Translations under genes and position numbers: made by a program | Shown here: positions 26,243-36,430 of the stretch, one piece after another | How the letters are laid out: each line of letters starts with the position of its first letter | How positions within the stretch are numbered: the first letter of the stretch is position 1 | Assembly: GCA_964415295.1 (NCBI GenBank) | Contig: CAYPYN010000002.1 | Location: 1-64,000 of the forward strand | Origin: SB21 sp964415295 | GTDB lineage: Bacteria; CLD3; SB21 | Reading direction: 5' to 3' | DNA length: 64,000 nt | The notes under the pieces: generated by a model | Database searches by the model: none | Seen by the model: only the letters and a program-made list of their open reading frames with translations | What the model was told of the DNA's origin: nothing

Positions 26243-26884
26243 ATGACCCATGAACTATTGAAATATGAAACCGAGTGTTGGGAACATCATCACCGGTACG
26301 TCGCCGGTACCGATGAAGCGGGCCGAGGACCTTTGGCGGGACCTGTAGTAGCGGCGGCCGTGATATTTGAAAGAGGTTTTATCATCGAAGGTGTCACCGA
26401 TTCCAAACAACTGACGGAAGCGCAAAGGGAGGAATACTTCGATCGCATTCAGCAAAACGCACTGGCCTTCCATGTCGCCATCATCGATCATGAACAAATT
26501 GATAAAATCAATATATTGCAGGCGTCATTGAAGGGTATGCGAGAATGTATCGAATCCATGCCTGTCAAAGCGGACTACGTGCTGATCGACGGTAATGCAG
26601 AAGCATTCCCGAAAAACCACTTCTACGGAACAAGGCAAAAAGCGATCGTTAAAGGGGATGCTAAGAGTTTTTCCATTGCCGCCGCCTCGATTCTGGCTAA
26701 GGTCACCCGCGACCGCCTCATGATTGAGTACGACAAGATATTCCCACAATATCAGTTTGCCCAGCACAAAGGTTATCCGACACCGGTTCACATCGAAGCC
26801 ATAAAGAAACACGGACTTTCTACGATCCACCGAAAAACCTTCTGTTCCGGGATTTTACATGAACAACTGGGATTGGGAATTTAA
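26243..26884 (+). CDS. rnhB: Ribonuclease HII
   Basis: 213 codons from ATG 26243. Removes single ribonucleotides and RNA primers from DNA. Motifs: AGTDEAGRGPLAGPVVAAAV with the first catalytic Asp-Glu, DSKQLTEAQRE, IDGNAEAF with the third Asp, KGDAKSFSIAAASILAKVTRD with the last Asp region, and HKGYPTPVH. The start follows the rpsA terminator by 15 bases, so expression relies on read-through or an internal rpsA promoter. A longer in-frame start inside rpsA would run through the terminator and is rejected. Length is normal. Confidence 0.95.
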   Translation: MTHELLKYETECWEHHHRYVAGTDEAGRGPLAGPVVAAAVIFERGFIIEGVTDSKQLTEAQREEYFDRIQQNALAFHVAIIDHEQIDKINILQASLKGMRECIESMPVKADYVLIDGNAEAFPKNHFYGTRQKAIVKGDAKSFSIAAASILAKVTRDRLMIEYDKIFPQYQFAQHKGYPTPVHIEAIKKHGLSTIHRKTFCSGILHEQLGLGI

Positions 26885-26913
26885 TTGGGCAGGAAAATGA
26901 TCAGTAATTGACA

Positions 26914-27684
26914 TCACTTGATCGATTCAAGGAAGCTTGTCAAAGAGGCATTAAACGCGCTGGGATCCTCCATCATCGCCATGTGACCGCATTGGGCAAA
27001 GGATTGGTAAGTCGGTCTTCTGCAGACCTCCGCCATCCGAACGGATTTTTCGGAGGCAATCAATACATCATCACTTCCCGCCGCAACAAAAACAGGGACA
27101 TCCAGCTTTCTTAAAGTTTCAAACTGATCCGGGCGCCCGGCCATCGCTTTTAGAGCGGAAATGACCCCTTCGCTTGAAGAATCTTTCATGATCATTCTCA
27201 GTTGCGCAACCAGTTCCGGTCTGGCTTTTTTATTAGCCGGCGCCAATAGTTTTTCGATCATCGCTTCGATAATAAATTCGGTACCCTCTTTACCGACACG
27301 TTCTGCATTCTTGATTCGTCCCTCCTTTACTTCGGGCGTGTCGGCGGCCGCTTGTGAACAAACTAATCCCAATCCGGATAACCTTTCGGGATGGCGTTCG
27401 GCAAACGCTAAAGAAATGTATCCGCCCATAGAGTGTCCGATAAGAATCGCCCTATCGATCTTTCTTTCGACCAACAAGACCGCCATGAGGTCGGCGTAAT
27501 CGTACATCGACATCATGTTGTTTAAAGAAGACTTTCCAAAACCCGGAAGATCCGCAGCGATGACTCGAAAACGCTTGGCGAGGGAAAATTGGTTATGCCA
27601 AATGGTGTGATTAAGGGGATATCCGTGAATGAATAGAAGCGGAAGACCCTGACCTTCATCGCGAATAAAGAGGTCGCGCAACAT
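26914..27684 (-). CDS. Alpha/beta hydrolase
   Basis: 256 codons. Start at ATG 27684, five bases after the proS stop; an in-frame ATG at 27747 would overlap proS and add a non-homologous tail. Alpha/beta hydrolase fold with the oxyanion stretch LLFIHGYPLNHTIW, nucleophile elbow GHSMGGY (Ser), acid in AAGSDDVLI and His in QCGHMAMMEDP. This is the pattern of small esterases such as RsbQ or 3-oxoadipate enol-lactonase-like enzymes. The substrate cannot be told. It probably shares a transcript with proS. Confidence 0.85.
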   Translation of the reverse strand: MLRDLFIRDEGQGLPLLFIHGYPLNHTIWHNQFSLAKRFRVIAADLPGFGKSSLNNMMSMYDYADLMAVLLVERKIDRAILIGHSMGGYISLAFAERHPERLSGLGLVCSQAAADTPEVKEGRIKNAERVGKEGTEFIIEAMIEKLLAPANKKARPELVAQLRMIMKDSSSEGVISALKAMAGRPDQFETLRKLDVPVFVAAGSDDVLIASEKSVRMAEVCRRPTYQSFAQCGHMAMMEDPSAFNASLTSFLESIK

Positions 27685-27689
27685 AAGCG

Positions 27690-29132
27690 CTAATAGGCCT
27701 TGGCAAATATGACCTGAACATCGGTTTCTTTTCCAGTAAAGACGCACTTGCCTTTGTCACCGTTCTGGTCCATCGGAACACAGCGGATCGTCGCTTTGGT
27801 TTCTTCCTTGATCCGGGCTTCGTCTTCGCGGCTGCCGGCCCAGAAACATCGGGCAAAACCCGCGTCTTCGTCCATGAGTTTTTTCAAGTGCGTATAATCC
27901 GATGCAAAAAAGGTATTGTCGTCTCGGAATTTCCTGGCACGCTGGAACAGATTGTTCTGAATATCCTCAAGTAAGGCCGGTATCTTTGAAGCAATTTCAT
28001 CCGTTTTCATCGTGACCTTATCCGTCTTCTCCGTTTTGTCCCGACGCGCACAAACGACCTGACCGGCCGCCAAATCCTTTGGACCGAGTTCCATTCGGAT
28101 CGGTACACCTTTGATCTCCCACTCGTTGAATTTCCATCCCGGGCGATACTGGTCGCGATCGTCGATCTGAACCCGAACGCCGAGCCCTTTAAGGGCCGTT
28201 TTGATCTTTTGAGCAGCCTCCACCGTTCTGGCCTTTTCTTCATCATCCTTGAAAATCGGTATAATCACGACCTGAGTCGGGGCCAGTTTCGGCGGCAAAA
28301 CAAGACCGTTGTCGTCGCTGTGCGCCATAATGAGCGCACCAACCAGCCGTGTAGAAACACCCCAACTGGTTGCCCATACGTATTGCAGCTGGGTTTTCTC
28401 ATCCTGGAATTTAACATCAAATGCTTTGGCAAAATTTTGCCCGAGATTATGGGATGTTCCTGCCTGCAACGCTTTCTTATCCTGCATCATGGCTTCAATA
28501 CAATACGTATGCAGCGCACCTGCGAACTTCTCCGAATCTGTCTTCTTTCCGTGGATCACCGGCAGGGCCATAAATTCTTCCGCAAACCGGCGATACACAT
28601 GGAGCATCTGAACGGCTTCGGCTTCGGCATCTTCGTAAGTAGCGTGCGCAGTGTGTCCCTCCTGCCACAGGAACTCGGTCGTTCGCAGAAATAATCTCGT
28701 ACGCATTTCCCACCGTACCACATTGGCCCATTGATTAATCAGGATCGGAAGGTCCCGGTAGGATTGGATCCACTTCTGGTACATACTCCATATAATTGTT
28801 TCGGAGGTCGGGCGGATGTACAGATTTTCCTCCAATTCCTTTCCCCCGCCATGCGTTACAACCGCGCATTCCGGCGAGAAACCCTCCACATGTTCCTTCT
28901 CTTTATTCATAAAACTTTCCGGTATGAATAGAGGGAAATAGGCATTCACATGACCCGTCTCTTTGAACATGGCATCGAGGGCCTGCTGTATATGTTCCCA
29001 AATTGCGTAGCCGTTGGGACGAATGATCATACAGCCTTTGACGGGCGCGTAGTCCGCCAATTGTGCCTGCTGAATGATGTCAATATACCATTGGGAATAA
29101 TCCTGAGAACGTTTTGTGATCTTTTCAGCCAT
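27690..29132 (-). CDS. proS: Prolyl-tRNA synthetase, archaeal/eukaryal type
   Basis: 480 codons. The short ProS form without the bacterial INS editing insertion: YSQWYIDIIQQAQLADYAPVKGC at the N-terminus, motif 2 region WEMRTRLFLRTTEFLWQEGHTAHAT, motif 3 with GVSTRLVGALIMAHSDDNGLVLP, an anticodon-binding domain (VVIIPIFKDDEE), and a C-terminal domain ending in Tyr (VIFAKAY), a hallmark of this type. This form is common in FCB bacteria. GGAG precedes the ATG by eight bases. A tRNA-Arg gene lies 29 bases upstream. Confidence 0.95.
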   Translation of the reverse strand: MAEKITKRSQDYSQWYIDIIQQAQLADYAPVKGCMIIRPNGYAIWEHIQQALDAMFKETGHVNAYFPLFIPESFMNKEKEHVEGFSPECAVVTHGGGKELEENLYIRPTSETIIWSMYQKWIQSYRDLPILINQWANVVRWEMRTRLFLRTTEFLWQEGHTAHATYEDAEAEAVQMLHVYRRFAEEFMALPVIHGKKTDSEKFAGALHTYCIEAMMQDKKALQAGTSHNLGQNFAKAFDVKFQDEKTQLQYVWATSWGVSTRLVGALIMAHSDDNGLVLPPKLAPTQVVIIPIFKDDEEKARTVEAAQKIKTALKGLGVRVQIDDRDQYRPGWKFNEWEIKGVPIRMELGPKDLAAGQVVCARRDKTEKTDKVTMKTDEIASKIPALLEDIQNNLFQRARKFRDDNTFFASDYTHLKKLMDEDAGFARCFWAGSREDEARIKEETKATIRCVPMDQNGDKGKCVFTGKETDVQVIFAKAY

Positions 29133-29161
29133 CTGAGAACTCCGTCATGTTAATATCCAAT

Positions 29162-29238
29162 TGGTACGCCCGGCGGGGGTCGAACCCACAACCTTTGGCT
29201 CCGGAGGCCAACACTCTATCCAATTGAGCTACGGGCGC
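29162..29238 (-). tRNA. tRNA-Arg (anticodon CCG), CCA encoded
   Basis: The minus strand reads a full cloverleaf: acceptor GCGCCCG with CGGGCGT (one G-U pair), D arm GCTC/GAGT, anticodon stem TTGGC/GCCAA with loop CTCCGGA (anticodon CCG, reads CGG), T arm GTGGG-TTCGACC-CCCGC, discriminator A and encoded CCA (29162-29164). A weak promoter-like pair (TTGAAA 29281-29276, GATACT 29260-29255) lies just upstream. Confidence 0.95.
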
Positions 29239-29323
29239 AAAACAAGCGGCCAAAAGTATCAAATCTTTTATACAATTTCAAGGTGTAACTAAAAAGAAAG
29301 CGATATTTTTGCAGCAAAACTTT

Positions 29324-29353
29324 TTGAAAAATACCTTGCGGAATTGTTTACAA
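29324..29353 (+). promoter_or_regulatory. Promoter candidate of the TonB-dependent receptor
   Basis: TTGAAA (29324-29329), 18 bases, TACAAT (29348-29353). In the leader GCGTAAA (29381-29387) and TTTACGC (29398-29404) form an inverted repeat that could be a hairpin or operator. Confidence 0.5.
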
Positions 29354-29488
29354 TTCGATAATATTTCCGCAACACTTCCCGCGTAAATTACTCATATTTT
29401 ACGCATCAAAGAAACCTTTCAGTATTTTTTCATGCATACCATAAATAACTACCCTATCTTTCACTCTAACTTTGAAGGAGAACTCAGA

Positions 29489-32400
29489 ATGTCAAAGAAG
29501 TTACCCTCTTTGCTCACGGGCAAACCCGCCTTCTTGCTGTTCGCAGGACTTCTGGCGTTTGTTTGCATCTTTTCTGCGCAATCCGTGTCCGCCCAGGGCG
29601 TAACGACCGCCGCCGTCAACGGTGTCGTTACCGACAATAATGGGCAACCGGTCTATGGCGCCAATGTGATCGCGATGCACGTACCGTCGGGAACACGATT
29701 TGGTGCGGCGACGCGTGCCGATGGCCGCTATAACATTCCGGCTATGCGAGTCGGCGGTCCCTATACGATTTTCGTTACCTACATCGGCTACAAGGAAGAC
29801 CGGCGTGAAGGCATCACCTTGACCCTCGGTGAAAACCGCCGCATTGATTTCAAGCTGGTGGAAGAAGCGATCGAAGGCGAAGCCATCGTGGTTGTCTCGG
29901 AGCGCAATCCTATCATCAGCGAATCAAGAACGGGAGCTGCCAAAACCGTTTCCAATCTTGAAATTCAATCCATGCCGACCCTCAGCCGCGATTTCGGCGA
30001 CTTTACGCGACTGACACCCCAATTCTCCGGCAACAGTGCTGCCGGCCGTAATAACCGTTTCAACAACATCCAGATTGACGGTGCTGTCAATAACGACCTT
30101 TTCGGTTTGGCCTCCAGCGGTACACCGGGCGGACAAGCCGGAACCTCACCTATCAGTTTGGACGCTATTCAGGAATTCCAGGTCGTGATCGCTCCTTTTG
30201 ACGTTCGTCAGGGCGGTTTCACCGGAGCCGGTATCAACGCTATTACCCGTTCGGGCAGCAATAATATTGAAGCGTCGGCTTATTACCTCTTTAAGAATCA
30301 AGATTTGGTCCGTGAAAAACTTAAAGGCGTAACCATCACCGATTTCAGTGAGAAAACGGCCGGTTTCCGTGTTGGCGGTCCGATCATCAAAGATAAGCTA
30401 TTCTTCTTCGTGAACGGCGAAGTTACGCGCCGCACCGACCCGACCGAATACGGTATCAAAGGTGATAGCAATGCTACAGACTTTGTAGCTATTCCCGTTG
30501 ATACGGCTCAGGCTTTGCGGGACTTCTTGATCAACAAATATGGTTATGATCCCGGCGGATTCGACATGCGTAACGTACCGATTCGCAGCAACAAAGTGTT
30601 TGCCCGCTTGGATTACAACATCACGGATAAACATCGGTTAACGCTGCGTCATAATTACGTGGGCGCCGATCAGGAAATCCTCCGCCGAGTCACCGGACAA
30701 AGCGCTACCAGCAGCAGCACGGGATTCCGTTTCGGCGATGCCGGTTATATCTTCAAGAACACGACCAATTCGACAGTCATGCAGTTGAACAGCACGCTCG
30801 GCAAATCGCTGTACAACGAGTTGACGATAGGTTATTCCTATATCGATGACCATCGCGCTGATCCGGGTAACAAACGTTTCCCGACGGTCATTATCAACAA
30901 CGGCGGCTCCCAGATGGTGGTCGGCACGGAACAGTTCTCCCAGAATAACTTCCTGAAACAAAGCATTCTGGAACTGACCGACAACGTAACTTACTTCATG
31001 GGCGATCATACGTTCACAGTGGGCACGCACAATGAGTTCTTCTCATTTGAAAACTCGTTCTTACCCCAGTACAACGGCCGTTATCAATACAACGGATTAA
31101 CTCAGTTCATCCGCTCCGCCAACGGCGACACGAACATGATCAACGGCTACTTCCTGACATATCCGATTGATCCCGAAACGTATCAGCGTTCGACCGGCAA
31201 AGATCCTCAAGCTTCCTTCAGCGTTTCCCAGTTGGGCTTCTACGCTCAGGATGCATGGTCTGTCATGCCGAACTTAAAATTGACCTTGGGTCTCCGTATT
31301 GATGTGCCCATCATCAGTGATAAGCCGTCGGCCAATGACACGTTTGCATTGGCATCCGACCTGGCAACGTACGGACACAAACGTACGGACGAAGTCGCAA
31401 GCGGTAATCTGCTTTTCTCACCACGTATGGGATTCAACTGGGACGTCTTCAACGATAACCAAACACAGGTTCGCGGCGGTCTTGGTATCTTCTCTGGCCG
31501 CAGTCCTTATGTATGGATCTCGAATCAGTATTCCAACACCGGCGCCGATTTTGGAACCGTTTCATTCAATGCTACTCAGGCCCGTCCTTTGACGTTTAAT
31601 GACGACCCGCTTAATCAGCCTATCGAGAACAGACCGGGCTTAGGACAGGGATACAACTCGACGATCAACCTGATGGATCCGGACTTTAAATATCCTCAAG
31701 TGGTTCGCGGAAACTTCGCAGTCGACCAGGAATTACCGGGCGGCTGGATAGGAACCATTGAGCTTGTCGCATCGGATGCTCTCTATGACGCTATGTTCCA
31801 GGATATCAGCTTGGTTGGACCACAAAGTTGGTCACCAAATGACGGCCGCCCACGCTACGGTACTATCAGTACCACAGCCACACCCAGCGCAACCATGGGT
31901 AGCCCGACAATCCGGCCAACCCGTCAGGATACTTTGACTTTCACGAAGACCTACGGGAATGTCATGTATCTGACCAATTCGAAGAATGGTTACCAGTATA
32001 ACTTCACGGTCCAGTTACAGAAGACCTTTGCGACCGGATTTGGCGGCAAATACGACAAAGGCCTTTATGCAATGGCGGCTTACACGCTGGGTAGATCCAC
32101 AGACGTGACCAGCGCGACCAGCAGTATCGCTTTCTCAAACTGGCAGTTCAACCCGACACAGGGCGATCCCAATAACACGAAGATCACGGCTAGGTCCAAT
32201 TATGAACAGCGCCATGCTATTATTGCTTCGATATCCCAAAGCCTGGAACTGTACAAGAAGTGGAAAACCACGGTATCCTTATTCTATTCGGGCCGTTCGG
32301 GTCAGCCTTTTTCGACGACGTATAACGGAGACGTAAATGCGGACGGTGCTACTTCCAATGACCTTATCTATGTTCCGAAAGACAAAACCGATATCATTCT

Positions 32401-32833
32401 GGTAGGCAACAACGCAACCGACACCCGTACGGCCGATCAGATCTGGGTGGAACTGGATGACTGGATCAGCGATGATCCCGCTTTGGACAAGGCCCGTGGC
32501 GAGATCATTAAGCGAAATGCCAGCACAGCTCCTTGGGTCAATCGTGTGGACTTCAAACTGGCCCAGGAAATCCCGGTAACGGATCGCTACGGCAAATTCG
32601 AACTGACCATGGATATTTTCAACCTTATGAACTTACTCAATAAGGATTGGGGAGAATCATTGTTCGTCAGTAATCAGAACCTGTCGGCCATTCGTTTCCG
32701 CGGTGTCCGCACTTCGGACAATAAGCCTGTATTCTCTTTCTCCAAAGATCCGAACCTCATTAAGGGACGTTATTCCAGAGCCAATGTCGGCTCCCGCTGG
32801 CAGATGCAGCTCGGCGTCCGATATACATTCTAA
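29489..32833 (+). CDS. TonB-dependent receptor, Oar-like, with carboxypeptidase-regulatory domain
   Basis: 1114 codons from ATG 29489 (AAGGAG at 29475-29480, eight bases upstream), beginning with a signal peptide (MSKKLPSLLTGKPAFLLF, cleavage near SVSAQG). Residues about 40-125 form a CarboxypepD_reg/Cna-B-like domain (AVNGVVTDNNGQPVYGANV). A plug domain follows (TLSRDFGDFTRLTP, NNIQIDGAVNNDLFGL), then a long beta-barrel that ends LGVRYTF with the C-terminal Phe of outer-membrane proteins. It resembles the Oar family, which in Myxococcus is linked to development and in other bacteria to adhesion or peptide uptake. The substrate is unknown. It stands alone between a promoter candidate and a strong terminator. 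Confidence 0.92.
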   Translation: MSKKLPSLLTGKPAFLLFAGLLAFVCIFSAQSVSAQGVTTAAVNGVVTDNNGQPVYGANVIAMHVPSGTRFGAATRADGRYNIPAMRVGGPYTIFVTYIGYKEDRREGITLTLGENRRIDFKLVEEAIEGEAIVVVSERNPIISESRTGAAKTVSNLEIQSMPTLSRDFGDFTRLTPQFSGNSAAGRNNRFNNIQIDGAVNNDLFGLASSGTPGGQAGTSPISLDAIQEFQVVIAPFDVRQGGFTGAGINAITRSGSNNIEASAYYLFKNQDLVREKLKGVTITDFSEKTAGFRVGGPIIKDKLFFFVNGEVTRRTDPTEYGIKGDSNATDFVAIPVDTAQALRDFLINKYGYDPGGFDMRNVPIRSNKVFARLDYNITDKHRLTLRHNYVGADQEILRRVTGQSATSSSTGFRFGDAGYIFKNTTNSTVMQLNSTLGKSLYNELTIGYSYIDDHRADPGNKRFPTVIINNGGSQMVVGTEQFSQNNFLKQSILELTDNVTYFMGDHTFTVGTHNEFFSFENSFLPQYNGRYQYNGLTQFIRSANGDTNMINGYFLTYPIDPETYQRSTGKDPQASFSVSQLGFYAQDAWSVMPNLKLTLGLRIDVPIISDKPSANDTFALASDLATYGHKRTDEVASGNLLFSPRMGFNWDVFNDNQTQVRGGLGIFSGRSPYVWISNQYSNTGADFGTVSFNATQARPLTFNDDPLNQPIENRPGLGQGYNSTINLMDPDFKYPQVVRGNFAVDQELPGGWIGTIELVASDALYDAMFQDISLVGPQSWSPNDGRPRYGTISTTATPSATMGSPTIRPTRQDTLTFTKTYGNVMYLTNSKNGYQYNFTVQLQKTFATGFGGKYDKGLYAMAAYTLGRSTDVTSATSSIAFSNWQFNPTQGDPNNTKITARSNYEQRHAIIASISQSLELYKKWKTTVSLFYSGRSGQPFSTTYNGDVNADGATSNDLIYVPKDKTDIILVGNNATDTRTADQIWVELDDWISDDPALDKARGEIIKRNASTAPWVNRVDFKLAQEIPVTDRYGKFELTMDIFNLMNLLNKDWGESLFVSNQNLSAIRFRGVRTSDNKPVFSFSKDPNLIKGRYSRANVGSRWQMQLGVRYTF

Positions 32834-32851
32834 TCTTGTTTGAGACCAAAC

Positions 32852-32888
32852 AAAAAGCCGTTCCGCAATATGCGGAACGGCTTTTTTG
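32852..32888 (+). terminator. Rho-independent terminator of the TonB-dependent receptor
   Basis: AAGCCGTTCCGCA (32855-32867) pairs perfectly with TGCGGAACGGCTT (32871-32883), followed by T residues. The following 140 bases to 33027 hold no recognised feature. Confidence 0.94.
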
Positions 32889-33027
32889 TTATACTATTAA
32901 TGGATAGTCCGATTTCGACTTAAGTATACCCTGTTCTGATGTATTGCTTTCAGAATAAACAACAAAGAGGGGTTCTCAGAAAGAAAGGCTCTCTGGGGAA
33001 AGAAGAGGACAATAAATGACGGTGCGC

Positions 33028-34329
33028 CTAGCGCAGAACGGTCTTAATATTGAGAGCGAATGAGAAGCGTCTTAAAGTAATCAGGCCTTCCAGATTATTT
33101 GTCGCGATGTCGATCGTCGTCCTGCCCCAAAGGAATCCGGCGCCGCCGGACACATTAAATCCCCGGTTATCTCCACCTAAGGACATACCCCCGCGAAGTA
33201 AGACATAGTCCGACGTCTTGTATTCGGCGCCTACGGCCATTCTCGGCACGGTTGAACCGCTGACGTCATTGAGGTAATGCTCAATGTCTCCTGTAAGCAA
33301 CAGCTTTTTGTTGTACTGATAACCGGCGCCGATACGGAGAATCATTGGAAGCTTTCTTGAATAAGAACCAACATGATACGTGGTGTCAAATTTGTCGGAG
33401 TTATAGTTGGCGTCCAGGCTGTCCTTGTGATCACGGAATTTTACGTCAAATACGTCGCTGGCACGGATCGAATAATACCCCCGCCGGACCGTGTCTTGTT
33501 TGGTCCAGCTGACCTGGCTGACAATATTCATCACGCTGATCCCCACCGTCCAATGCCGGTTAACACGGGCCACCGTACCCAGATCGATACCAAAACCATT
33601 CCCACCTCTCGACTCTCTCGTCAAGAAACTTCCCCGTGTAATGATAGAATCGCTTTTTTGGATAATACCGCTCATGTCGCTAACCGTTACTTGACCAAAT
33701 CCCATGATGTACTTCAGCGTCATGCCGGCCGACATTTCTTTGACCAGGTTGGGCAGAAAATTCTTGATCGGGTAACCCGCCGACATACTGATATCAAGAT
33801 AAGCGTCTCCGCCGGCTTTCCCTTTGGCGTTCATCCTCTTAGCCCCTACGTCGTAATTACTCAGGGCCAGATCAAATATATCCTTGGGGATCTGAGAATA
33901 CCCGTTTCCATTTAGTCTGACATTCAAGGCATAGTTGCGATACTGAAATCCCAGGATGCGAGCCTCACCGTCTCCGTTGGCCCTAAGGGATTTGTCGCCT
34001 CCAAAAAGATCGAGGAAATTGTTCTTATCTTTTTCACTCAGGGCCTTGCCGTTGTATTTGTTATAATTTGGAATACTGAGTACATTATTTCCTATTCTGA
34101 AACCGGCCGCAAAGACCTGTAACATCATACGATCGTTATTGCGATTCGTTAATCCCAAATTGGCCGGGTTCCAGAGAAAAGCTTCCGTGTTTTCGGCGAC
34201 AGCTGTATTGGCTCGTCCCATGGCCACGGCCCTCGCGTCCGATTCTCCGCCGCCGCCCGCAAAAAGCGTACGGACGGAACCAAGAATAGCAATAATAAAT
34301 AATGTTACAATAAATGCAGTTTTAGTCAT
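33028..34329 (-). CDS. Outer-membrane beta-barrel protein, PorV/FadL-like
   Basis: 433 codons from ATG 34329 (MTKTAFIVTLFIIAIL, signal peptide ending near LFA). After the Gly-rich start come SDARAVAMGRANTAVA and AFLWNPANLGL, the signature of the PorV/TraF/FadL-like barrel superfamily, in which an N-terminal AxxxG-(R/M)xxxA and WNPA segment precede a 14-strand barrel. The rest alternates strands of aromatic and polar residues. The ATG overlaps the stop of the upstream lipoprotein gene (ATGACTAA), so the two are translationally coupled. A five-codon-longer start (34344) is possible. Cargo unknown. Confidence 0.78.
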   Translation of the reverse strand: MTKTAFIVTLFIIAILGSVRTLFAGGGGESDARAVAMGRANTAVAENTEAFLWNPANLGLTNRNNDRMMLQVFAAGFRIGNNVLSIPNYNKYNGKALSEKDKNNFLDLFGGDKSLRANGDGEARILGFQYRNYALNVRLNGNGYSQIPKDIFDLALSNYDVGAKRMNAKGKAGGDAYLDISMSAGYPIKNFLPNLVKEMSAGMTLKYIMGFGQVTVSDMSGIIQKSDSIITRGSFLTRESRGGNGFGIDLGTVARVNRHWTVGISVMNIVSQVSWTKQDTVRRGYYSIRASDVFDVKFRDHKDSLDANYNSDKFDTTYHVGSYSRKLPMILRIGAGYQYNKKLLLTGDIEHYLNDVSGSTVPRMAVGAEYKTSDYVLLRGGMSLGGDNRGFNVSGGAGFLWGRTTIDIATNNLEGLITLRRFSFALNIKTVLR

Positions 34330-36370
34330 TGATATGCTCGTCAATAAAGTATTCGAATTCGACCGAGGCGTTTATGTCGATGAAATCATCGGAAGATACC
34401 TGCACAAAGCCATCCGTTCCCAAAAGTTTAACTCTGAGCCCTCGGTAAATATTGAATGATGGATCGAAGATACGCCGGTATTCCGATGAATCCAATTGGT
34501 AATTGATATCAACTTCTTCGGCCGCCGTCACGATACCGCCGGTATTGGTCACGCCTTTATTGATCAAGAGCGGCGTGTATGGATATTTGAATTTCACGGC
34601 CGATGTCGAATCATAAAAACGAATCTCCGCAGGAGGATCTACGCTGCTGCTGTCCATGAAGAACTGGACGGAGATTGGTACCGGAAAATGATTCCTGATT
34701 TTTCCGGAGATCGAAACGCTGCTGAGGCGGTCACGCAGACGTTGTTTTTGCTTGTCGCTCAAATCCACAAGGGACGGTTCAACCGTGACCGTATTACGCG
34801 TCGAATCGCTGGGAAGGCTGAAGACCAGAGGCGCGCGTAGATTAATCTTGGCATTGATAAAATCTTCGCGGTTAACCGAGCCCGAAGCCGCGTTATCGCC
34901 CACCAACACGATGCCGCTGACTATGATCGAATCAGGCACGAGGCTGAGCAAGTCCGCTACCTCCGAATAATTGGTTGTCAGCGTCGTATCCTTTCTCGAC
35001 GGACCTGACGAATACGCCGGTATATTGGCGACAACATGGGTCGTTTTAATAGTATTGGGAAGGCGTTTCCCCGTGATGGTGATATCGAGCGATATCGGGA
35101 ACGGCACACGATGATCCGTGATGATCTCAAAGAACGCGCGTTTGATTGCCACGCTGTCGAGATGTTTGATATCTACCAATTGGCTGGTCGGTTTGATGTC
35201 TACCTGCTCTTGTGCCAACGTCGCATGCAGGCGCGAGAATTTCATCGTATCCAAAGCGGCTTTGACCTTGATGCCCTGACCATTGGAAATGGTAGCCGGC
35301 GTACCTCCGGCAGGAATAGAGTCCGTAGTAAAAGTATACTGGTAATTGATGTATTGATTGCCTATGGAAGCTTCATCCGGGATGATCCTCCATTTATCCA
35401 ACCGGATCACGACCGGCGCCGTAGTGTTCGTTATTCTTATCGACCGGTTGAGCGGGCTTCCGGCAGAATCGAAATCCGATGAAAAAAAGACGAGATTCGC
35501 ATTTACGGGCAGAGTTTTTGTGAAATTGAGCGTGATCTTACCCGAACTAATGTATCCGGTGTCAATGACCGAATTGCTGGACGATTTGACCGAATCAAAG
35601 CGGGAGATCGTCTGGGACGGAAACCGTCCGGTAATGCTCGAAGCTGTAACGTCGGCCACCAGTTTGACTGATAATAAACGCGTGCTGTCCACTAACACGC
35701 TGGTGCCCGATCCCGTGGAATGACCATAGACACGGACGGTTAACGGAGTCGTAACCGTCAAGGATGAAGCGAACGTAGTCAATCTTGTAAAAGAGCCATT
35801 CACAGCTGCATTGGCCACAAAGCTGTCGACCCGCGCACTATTTTGCGCAATAACAACGACCGTCAGAGAATCGAAACCGGCTTGCGTGTTATTGGTCAAA
35901 GTGGTTCTTAAGGTGGATCCGCTCAGGAAAGTGGCTGATGTAAATTTGCCGAAACTTACCGACCGGGTTCTCTGAGTAAAATTAAAGGCAGGGATGACAG
36001 CGTTGGTACCGGCCAGCGCATCAATGGAAGCAGGTCCGATCACTCCGAGCGAATACGTTGTCGTAGCGGAATCCTTCAGCCTCAGATCGTTAGAAATCAA
36101 TCCGTCGGCGGAATCTACCGTAGGATCGGCGTCCAGATGATCCCCGACCTGTACACGTTCGTCATGTTTGATGGTTAAGAGTACGGAGTCACCGACAATA
36201 GCCAGTTCCAGAGAATCCTTTTTGTTCTCCAAATCCTTTTTCAGCCGGTAAATGTCATAAAACTCATTGGTCAGAGGAACGGTAAGACGGGCGTTGACCG
36301 ATGGCATCTGGGGCATTTCACAGCTTGCCAGAATCAAGGCCGCCGCGCCAACACATAATGACTTAAACAA
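34322..36370 (-). CDS. Large lipoprotein of unknown function
   Basis: 682 codons from TTG at 36370, with GAGGA upstream and a lipoprotein signal peptide directly after it (FKSLCVGAAALILASC, lipid Cys17). The longer frame from ATG 36454 lies across the promoter and has a basic, non-signal tail, so it is rejected. The mature part is almost all beta, Ser/Thr/Asp-rich, with repeated segments of the type S-(V/I)-x-G-x-(I/L)-x-x-N and no recognised catalytic motif. It overlaps the downstream barrel gene by eight bases, so the two probably act together at the outer membrane. Confidence 0.75.
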   Translation of the reverse strand: MFKSLCVGAAALILASCEMPQMPSVNARLTVPLTNEFYDIYRLKKDLENKKDSLELAIVGDSVLLTIKHDERVQVGDHLDADPTVDSADGLISNDLRLKDSATTTYSLGVIGPASIDALAGTNAVIPAFNFTQRTRSVSFGKFTSATFLSGSTLRTTLTNNTQAGFDSLTVVVIAQNSARVDSFVANAAVNGSFTRLTTFASSLTVTTPLTVRVYGHSTGSGTSVLVDSTRLLSVKLVADVTASSITGRFPSQTISRFDSVKSSSNSVIDTGYISSGKITLNFTKTLPVNANLVFFSSDFDSAGSPLNRSIRITNTTAPVVIRLDKWRIIPDEASIGNQYINYQYTFTTDSIPAGGTPATISNGQGIKVKAALDTMKFSRLHATLAQEQVDIKPTSQLVDIKHLDSVAIKRAFFEIITDHRVPFPISLDITITGKRLPNTIKTTHVVANIPAYSSGPSRKDTTLTTNYSEVADLLSLVPDSIIVSGIVLVGDNAASGSVNREDFINAKINLRAPLVFSLPSDSTRNTVTVEPSLVDLSDKQKQRLRDRLSSVSISGKIRNHFPVPISVQFFMDSSSVDPPAEIRFYDSTSAVKFKYPYTPLLINKGVTNTGGIVTAAEEVDINYQLDSSEYRRIFDPSFNIYRGLRVKLLGTDGFVQVSSDDFIDINASVEFEYFIDEHIND

Positions 36371-36430
36371 AGAATGTCCTCGATGTTTTATATTGTGGAA
36401 CTTTTTCCAAATGAATGCGGTAATGGTGTT

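Noticed and set aside
32950..33075. Short plus-strand frame overlapping the end of the barrel gene, preceded by a purine-rich run
   Set aside because: Only about 16 codons, antisense to a conserved gene end, no promoter.
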